64,000 nt of DNA. Origin: Allolobophora icterica. Taxonomy: Eukaryota > Annelida > Clitellata > Crassiclitellata > Lumbricidae. Made by a program: the position numbers and the translations under genes. This document shows, piece after piece, positions 58,231 to 64,000 of this stretch. How positions within the stretch are numbered: the first letter of the stretch is position 1; every line of letters starts with the position of its first letter. The notes beneath the pieces are model-generated. The model was not told where the DNA came from, did not search any database, and saw only the letters and a list, made by a program, of their open reading frames with translations. Location of the stretch: NCBI GenBank assembly GCA_963556255.1, contig OY744606.1, forward strand, positions 4,547,192 to 4,611,191. Reading direction: 5' to 3'.

Positions 58231-58590
58231 TATGGCTTGGGTTTGGATCACCATAGGTTGATTATAGCTTGGGGTTTGAGCGCCATGGGTTGATTATAAT
58301 GGCATAGCTTTGGAGTGCCATGGGTTGATTATGGCATGGCTTTGGAGTGCCATGGGTTGATTATGGCATGGCTTAGGAGTGCCATGGGTTGATTATTGCC
58401 TGGCTTACAAGCTCCAAGGGTTGATTATGGCCTGGCTTAGAGGCACCAGGGGTTGAGTATGACTTGGGTTTGGATCACCATGGGTTGATTATAGCTTGGC
58501 TTAGAGGCACCAGGGGTTGATTATGACTAGGGTTTGGATCACCATGGGTTGATTATAGCTTGGCTTGGAGCACCATGGGTTGATGCCCTG
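58225..58590 (+). repeat. ~32-bp minisatellite CCATGGGTTGATTATGGC...
   Basis: About 11 units of GGTTGATTAT.GC.TGGCTT.GAG.GCCATG, including runs of near-identical copies at 58315-58400. Confidence 0.92.
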
Positions 58591-58599
58591 TGATTTTCG

Positions 58600-58985
58600 T
58601 CGTACCTGTTCTTAAGGTAATTTTATTTAGGCTTATCAAGGACTGGGTTGAAGAGGTCCTTTAGGAGCACAGAAATGCTCAGTTACTTACACACTGGTAC
58701 TTATATAAATGTTAAAGTGTCAGAGAATTTATATAGCATCTTTTGCAAATGTTGCAGAGGTTCTGAAGTATGGCCGATCTTGACGGGTGTGACCTAGATA
58801 GGCACTCTGTCTAGTCTATGTCCGGCCCCGTAGAAGTCATTGTCCTCATTATCATCATCATTTGATCATCATCATTATTGATTAGATTAAACCTGATTAG
58901 ATTAGATTAGAAGGCTCTTAACCTAAAGGAGTGAGGTTTGAGGCTCCCTTGAGACAGTCATTATCATCATCATCGTTTTTGTAAT
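58600..58985. other. No gene recognised
   Basis: (ATC/CAT)n at 58848-58880 and a TTAGATTA cluster at 58880-58915. AATTTATATAGCATCTTTTGCA at 58730 also occurs in the PKI intron (7981-8055), a dispersed repeat edge. Confidence 0.4.
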
Positions 58986-58994
58986 TTTCCAGGT

Positions 58995-59285
58995 CATTGG
59001 GGGTCCATAGAGTAGTGGTAACATCACTGGCGTGAAGTGCAATAGGTAGCAGGATCGCCTCCCGTAACCCTCCTAAGGTCCACTCAGCCTATCATTCGCG
59101 AGATGGCGCGATTGTGAAAATGAGATGTAGGACGTGATGGGCGCCTTGCTGGCTGCCGTATACAGTTAAATTCGACTCCTGTAATAACTTGTGATCATCC
59201 GTTCATACTGATTTGTAATCATACTGCGTAATTGTCAGTTTGAAGATATTAAACGAAGATTATTATTATTATTGTTGTTGTTGTC
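58995..59285 (+). repeat. Retroposon 3' part, best copy
   Basis: A possible tRNA-like start (GGTCCATAGAGTAGTGG at 58999) leads to the shared body and the tail CATACTGCGTAATTGTCAG with (ATT)n. Copies at 3185-3400 (minus) and 35865-36037. Confidence 0.65.
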
Positions 59286-59429
59286 CTCATTATCATCATC
59301 ATTTGATCATCATTGTCATCATCATCATCGTTAGTGATTTATTTTAAACATATACATTCTAACTTACCTGGAGTTTTTATTTAGAATTTGTTATTCTATT
59401 GTACTGTGCAATTTCTTAAGGAGTTTGAT

Positions 59430-59720
59430 ATTTGGCCGTGTATGGTACTGTAGAAACTGATTTTGGTCATTTTGACATGCGACATCATACCAAATCTGTA
59501 TCTTATTTGTCATTATTCGTATTCTTTTGTCACTTGGCTTGTTACCATTCGTATTCTTTCGTCACTTGGCTTGTTTCCATCATACCACGTTTGTATCTTA
59601 TTTGTCATTGTTCGTATTCTTTTGTGACTTGGCTTCTTTCTATCACACCACGTTTGTATCTTATTTGTCATTATTAGTATTATTTTGTCACTTGTCTTGT
59701 TTGTCTTGTCCATTTTAATG
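59430..59720 (+). repeat. ~60-bp degenerate tandem repeat
   Basis: Units ATCTTATTTGTCATT.TTCGT, ATTCTTTTGTCACTTGGCTT and GTTTCCATCATACCACGTTTG recur about five times. Confidence 0.8.
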
Positions 59721-59937
59721 ATGATGTCTTCGTCTAATTACGGGACTTCATATTATCTGATATCTGGCTTTGTGTTTGCATAACTCAGTGAACTTCCGAT
59801 GATATATGGGCCACTTGATGTGTAGACTATAATATTGCCCAGCTCTCTAGTTGTCTGTCTGTGTATTGCTGTGTTTCGTATTGGATTTCTTCCTTCACTT
59901 GTTCGTTTGTTATTTTTTCCTTTCAGTCATTCATCTG

Positions 59938-59938
<1 letters not shown>

Positions 59939-59992
<54 letters not shown>

Positions 59993-60020
59993 TTCATTCA
60001 TTCATTCATTCATTCATTTA
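59939..60020. repeat. (TA)n(ATTC)n microsatellite
   Basis: TA run 59939-59988 followed by ATTC repeats to 60018. Confidence 0.95.
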
Positions 60021-60129
60021 ATTAGTAACTTCTATTGCGCCGGTGTCTAATGCACAAGGCAGTGACCCATGGCGCGCCAAAACCAAGCTGTAATTAGGTC
60101 AATATTCAGAAGATCAGGATACTTAATTG

Positions 60130-60500
60130 AGTGTTTGTTTATGTGAAAAATGGCCTTTACGGGAGGGGAGTGTGGGGTCTGTTTACTTTTGATCTTCTTT
60201 TGACTCGGTTTCATTGTGTAGTATTCAGGTGCAAGTGGCTGTTACCTAATGGATGCCAGACCATGGTGACTCAGGCCGTTGTTAGTGGCAGTTTAACGAA
60301 GCTGTGCCATAACAAAGATGATAGGGTCAACATCCTCATTTCTCCAGGCTTGGGACTGGCACTGCCAGAGTACGAGCAGTGGCGGAGTTTCAGGTCGTGG
60401 GGATGTATGTGCTGATAATACAGAACTCCGTGCCCAGGCCAGTTGCCTACTCGGTCTGTGAAGATCTAGATAAGCTATCGGAAGGGATCCCAGATGAGCT
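60130..60500 (+). other. Sequence upstream of a LINE tail, no frame recognised
   Basis: Probably part of the same degraded LINE as 60550-60782, but no conserved motif could be read. Confidence 0.3.
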
Positions 60501-60549
60501 CACGTATTGCTCCAACACAGGACAATCCATGTACTGCTGTATAATAGCA

Positions 60550-60782
60550 ACTTGACGGGAAGGCTGAAAATGGCTTGTGACACAGTTGGGCTGCGGTACC
60601 TCAACAGTATGAAGAAAAACAAACAGAGGAAGGCAAAGACTGCGCTAGACGATATAAATGAGGACATAAGAATACTTGGACTAACATTGAGAGGAACACT
60701 GGACTTGACAAATGACCGAGGACAGAGGAGATCATTTATTCGCACCCATCCTCACCAAGTGGCTGGCGTCAGGAACTGTTGA
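60550..60782 (+). pseudogene. RTE-like LINE C-terminal fragment
   Basis: The frame reads LDDINEDIRILGLTLRGTLD, LTNDRGQRRSFIRTHPHQVA, GVRNC and stop, matching the minus-strand LINE tail at 25330-25520. It is followed at once by a (GAT)n tail, as is usual for RTE-type 3' ends. Confidence 0.8.
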
Positions 60783-60802
60783 TGATGATGATGATGATGA
60801 TA

Positions 60803-60861
<59 letters not shown>

Positions 60862-60917
60862 AACAGACTATGATGATGATGTGTTTTGAGATGATGTTAG
60901 AATTGAACAGGAACTGT

Positions 60918-60963
<46 letters not shown>

Positions 60964-61010
60964 AACTATGATGATGATGTGTTTTAGGATGATGTTAGAA
61001 TTGATATTTT
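60779..61010 (+). repeat. (GAT)n tract, duplicated
   Basis: GAT repeats at 60781-60862 and 60916-60962. AGGAACTGTTGATGATGATG occurs at 60772 and 60909, and GATGATGTGTTTT..GATGATGTTAGAATTGA follows each, so a ~130-bp segment is tandemly duplicated. Confidence 0.9.
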
Positions 61011-61550
61011 TAGACGCGTACAATGAACCAGAATGAAAACAACTACTTTAGATGTGCTGAATAAAATGTCAAGTTATTTTAATGTAAAGGAGAATATACT
61101 GTATAAAGTAAAGGAGAATATGATGGGACTTTCCTCTGTAAATGAGAACATGATGGGATGAATTATGTGAATTCTTCTATGAACGGTCATAGCGGAAGGC
61201 ATAGGAAGTGGATCAATTGGTGTGATTGTATGTGTGTGGTCTTTTATGGAGCTCGTTTTAGGAACCACTTGAAAGCGCTGTTCATGAATATGTGTGTGCG
61301 TGTGTGCGCGTGTGTGTGTGCGTGTGATTCACTGATGAGTGGGCCTTGTTGAAATTATCATGTCTCCTGAAGTAACGAAAGTTGTGCTGTGTTATGAGAT
61401 GGAGCTGTTGTGTTTATGATTCAGTCAAAAGGTCTTACTATCCAAGGAGTCTACCTGTGGCGACTACGAGAAGTAAGGGTAGAGGCACGTAATAAAAAGT
61501 CTTTGCCTTACGTTGCCTTCTGTTTGTTACACTACGTTGTGGTGATTTTA
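61010..61550. other. No gene recognised
   Basis: A (TG)n run at 61293-61325. AAAGGAGAATAT..TG repeats at 61086-61160. No gene. Confidence 0.3.
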
Positions 61551-61554
61551 CGTT

Positions 61555-61880
61555 ATTCTGTGTTTTTACATTACATGTATTAAGTACATTACCTTGTGTT
61601 GGTGACATTGCTTTGTGTTGATTACATTACGTTGTGTTGACGACATTAATTTTGTTACTTACGTTACTTTGTGTTGATTACGTTACTTTAGGTCGATTAC
61701 ATTACTTTTGTTGGTTACATTGCTTTACTTTCAGGTGTTGGTTACATTACTGTACTTTCATGTGTTGGTTACACTACGTTACTTTCATGTGTTGGTTACA
61801 TTACTTTCACGTGTTGGTTACATTACTTAACTTTCATGTGTTGGTTATATTACTTTATATTCATAATATTGCATTGTTTT
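61555..61880 (+). repeat. ~22-bp minisatellite (GTGTTGGTTACATTACTTT...)
   Basis: About 13 degenerate units of TGTTGGTTACATTACTTTCA. Confidence 0.85.
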
Positions 61881-62014
61881 CATTACATTATTCTACATGA
61901 ATAGTTCATGGTGTTATTTTGCCTGGTTTACTTTACCTTGCTTTATCTTGTACACCATGTCATACCATGTAGCTTTTGTATCTTACCTTGGCACACCTTG
62001 TACATGTTACTTGG

Positions 62015-62180
62015 ACATACCTTACCATAACTTACGGTATGTTGACATACATTACCATAACTTACGGTATGTTGACATACATTGCCATAACTTACGGTAT
62101 GTTGACATACATTATCATAACTTACGGTATGTTGACATACTTTACCATGACGTATAGTATGTTGACATACGTGATCATAG
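62015..62180 (+). repeat. 30-bp minisatellite, 5 copies
   Basis: Unit CATACATTACCATAACTTAC plus GGTATGTTGA, period 30, at about 62024, 62054, 62084, 62114 and 62144. ACCATAACTTACGGTATG is partly self-complementary. Confidence 0.93.
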
Positions 62181-62289
62181 CTTACTTCCCGTTAAAAGCG
62201 AAAGTGAAAGTAATTATTCTGAGTTGGTAAACGTTGGCTTAGATTTCAGCCTAAATATCATATTCCAGGTTTCTCAATTTTCACCTAAT

Positions 62290-62600
62290 TTCGAGATTAC
62301 TCTGTTCCTCCAGAACTTGGTACTCTGGTCTTCCTGGTTCTCTTGAACAGGGTACCCTAGTTCCTGAACATTGTACCACGGTCTACTCGAATCAGGTACC
62401 TGGGTTTCTAAGTGGGTATACTTTGGTCTCCCTGGTTTTGCTAAACTAGGTACCTGGGTCTACTTGGACGGGTTACTCTGGTACTCCTTAAAGGGTACTC
62501 TGATCTTTCTGAGTAAGGTTACCTTCTTAGTCTTCCTGAAAAAGGTTAGTCTTGTCTTTGTGGAAAAGTTATCCAGTCTTCCTGTAGAGGTCATGCAGGT
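62290..62600 (+). repeat. Degenerate minisatellite with GGTAC/ACTCTGGTC
   Basis: CTGGTCTTCCTGG.T.CT..A..GGTAC units recur about ten times, highly diverged. Confidence 0.6.
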
Positions 62601-62639
62601 TAGAGAGCAAAGGTCAGCCTATTCTTGCTGAGTATTTTA

Positions 62640-63290
62640 CCTGGCGTTCCAGAGAAGTGCTTGTGAACACACTCGAGTATTTTCAGTTTGAGCTGTGTTC
62701 TGGGTTGTGTTCTTTTCTTGTTTGTTTTCACGGACGTTAGTTGACCTGTGTTCGTGCTTTTATTGTCAACAGTTTAGTCTCGTTGTTCTTCGAGCTTTCG
62801 AGATCTCTGCTATGATTTTTCTCTTTGATTCGGCACGTGAAGTGCATCTTCTACTGCCGATTTAATGGTATCTAGGTGGGTACACCCTGCTGCTGCAGCT
62901 GCCCATGATGGTGCTCCTGCCGCTGCTGCTGGTCTTTGTTGGGCGGTTGGCTCAGTTGGGATAGAGGCCAGTCGGTCATGAATCCAGTTCAGCTTTTTCT
63001 AGGCCACGGAACTGATCCAGCTGTCGACATTCTTTCCTCTCAAGGAACCCAGAGTGTTATGTCTGCTTATTCCAGACACTAACTGTGGGACTTAAATAGT
63101 CAGTGACTTAAACCGATGATGCTTTATTGAGTCTGCTGAATACATTTGAGCAGAGTTCTTGAGCAGTGAAACAGCACAGTACTCCCATGCGATACATGCA
63201 TATGGTTTTATCCAGTCATAATATGCAAATGCTTGCATATGTCTAGCTAACTAACTAGCTACCTGGTTGAGTTACAAACTGTTCTGACTT
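62640..63290. other. No gene recognised
   Basis: A CTGCTGC-rich patch at 62888-62935. No supported feature. Confidence 0.3.
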
Positions 63291-63329
63291 ATTAGCTAAC
63301 TAAGTTTATGTAATGTAATGACTGACTGA

Positions 63330-63595
63330 TTGGCTCCAACTGACTTTGAGTGACTGACTGACTCAGGTTGACTCACTGACCTACTGACTGACTTTGGCTG
63401 ACTGACTAAATGACTGACCGACTTCGACTGCCTGACTTTGACTGACTGACCGACTCTGACTGACTTCAATGACTAATTGATTTTGATGGACTAACTGACT
63501 AACTGACTTTGACTGACTGACTGACTTTGACTGACTGACTGACTTTGACTGACTGACTGACTGACTGACCAAATGACTAACTGACTGACTTATTT
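63330..63595. repeat. (TGAC)n minisatellite
   Basis: GACTGACTGACTTTGACTGA units; minus-strand frames encode Gln-Ser-Val repeats only. Confidence 0.95.
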
Positions 63596-63639
63596 GTGCA
63601 AGATTTCTGCTCCACCTGCACCCCTAGCCAACTCAGCTA

Positions 63640-63800
63640 TAACGAGTACACTGTCTGTACACTGTTGGTGGGAAGATGAGACGGCAAGGGAGCGGACTGG
63701 CCAACCGCCTTCGTATGCTGAGGCTAAGAAAACGAAGTCGCTAATACTTCATATCCATAGCTGCCTCTGAGGCTTGCACAAGGGATTGCTCTTCTCTTCT
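63640..63800 (+). repeat. SINE body fragment
   Basis: ACACTGTTGGTGGGAAGATG, GGACTGGCCAACCGCC and GAAGTCGCTAATACTTCAT match the body of the SINE at 58018-58230 and the inverse of 11335-11465. Confidence 0.7.
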
Positions 63801-63892
63801 TCTATGCTGGAAATTGTCTTCAATGAGTTCCATGCACTGCTGGAGATCTATTGTCCTTCGCTATAGAGTACTCCATTACGGGCGACCTAAAC

Positions 63893-64000
63893 ATGTATAT
63901 ACATATGTAAACATATGTATACATATGTAAACATATGTATACATATGTAATCATATGTATACACATATATGCATATGTTAACATATGTAAACATGTATGC
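63893..64000. repeat. (ACATATGTAT)n minisatellite
   Basis: Ten- and twenty-base ATACATATGTAAACATATGT units; the array runs off the window end. Confidence 0.92.

Overview
This 64 kb window is nuclear DNA from an animal, not a bacterium or virus. It is AT-rich and gene-poor, with spliced genes, a canonical Pol III tRNA-Val gene, tRNA-derived SINEs, non-LTR retrotransposon remains, hAT-type miniature transposons with exact 8-bp target duplications, and very many micro- and minisatellites. The repeat landscape suggests a marine or aquatic invertebrate, possibly a deuterostome, but I cannot name the species.

Three host genes can be supported well. (1) A cAMP-dependent protein kinase inhibitor (PKI) gene at 6880-8161 has two coding exons and 78 codons. 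(2) A tRNA-Val(UAC) gene lies at 11001-11072. (3) An uninterrupted 219-codon homologue of ZCCHC24 lies at 44398-45057, with a CCHC knuckle followed by a 3CxxC-type zinc finger. Weaker candidates are a first coding exon at 34608-34734 and an unidentified reading frame at 21228 that is split by a miniature transposon.

Layout. 1-6.8 kb: SINEs, one MITE and a near-identical 186-bp tandem array. 6.9-10 kb: the PKI gene, whose intron starts with a 16-bp minisatellite in register with the splice donor and also holds a hAT-like MITE. 10-20.6 kb: a MITE, the tRNA, a 3.8-kb satellite with higher-order structure, long microsatellites and a 1.9-kb DNA transposon. 21-29.3 kb: a nest of transposons, including two large foldback elements that share terminal sequence and related protein remnants, one of them inserted inside a LINE, followed by a hAT remnant. 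30-34 kb: a perfect 123-bp palindrome, another hAT MITE and two tandem arrays. 38.15-49.06 kb: an interval of about 10.9 kb bounded by long inverted repeats with inverted subterminal arrays; it encloses two LINE remnants and the intact ZCCHC24 homologue. 49-64 kb: SINEs, MITEs, LINE tails and many short tandem repeats.

The genes do not form a pathway visible here. The main interest lies in how transposons have built, interrupted or possibly carried genes: the inverted-repeat-bounded block around ZCCHC24, the two related foldback families, and the splice-donor-like minisatellite in PKI.
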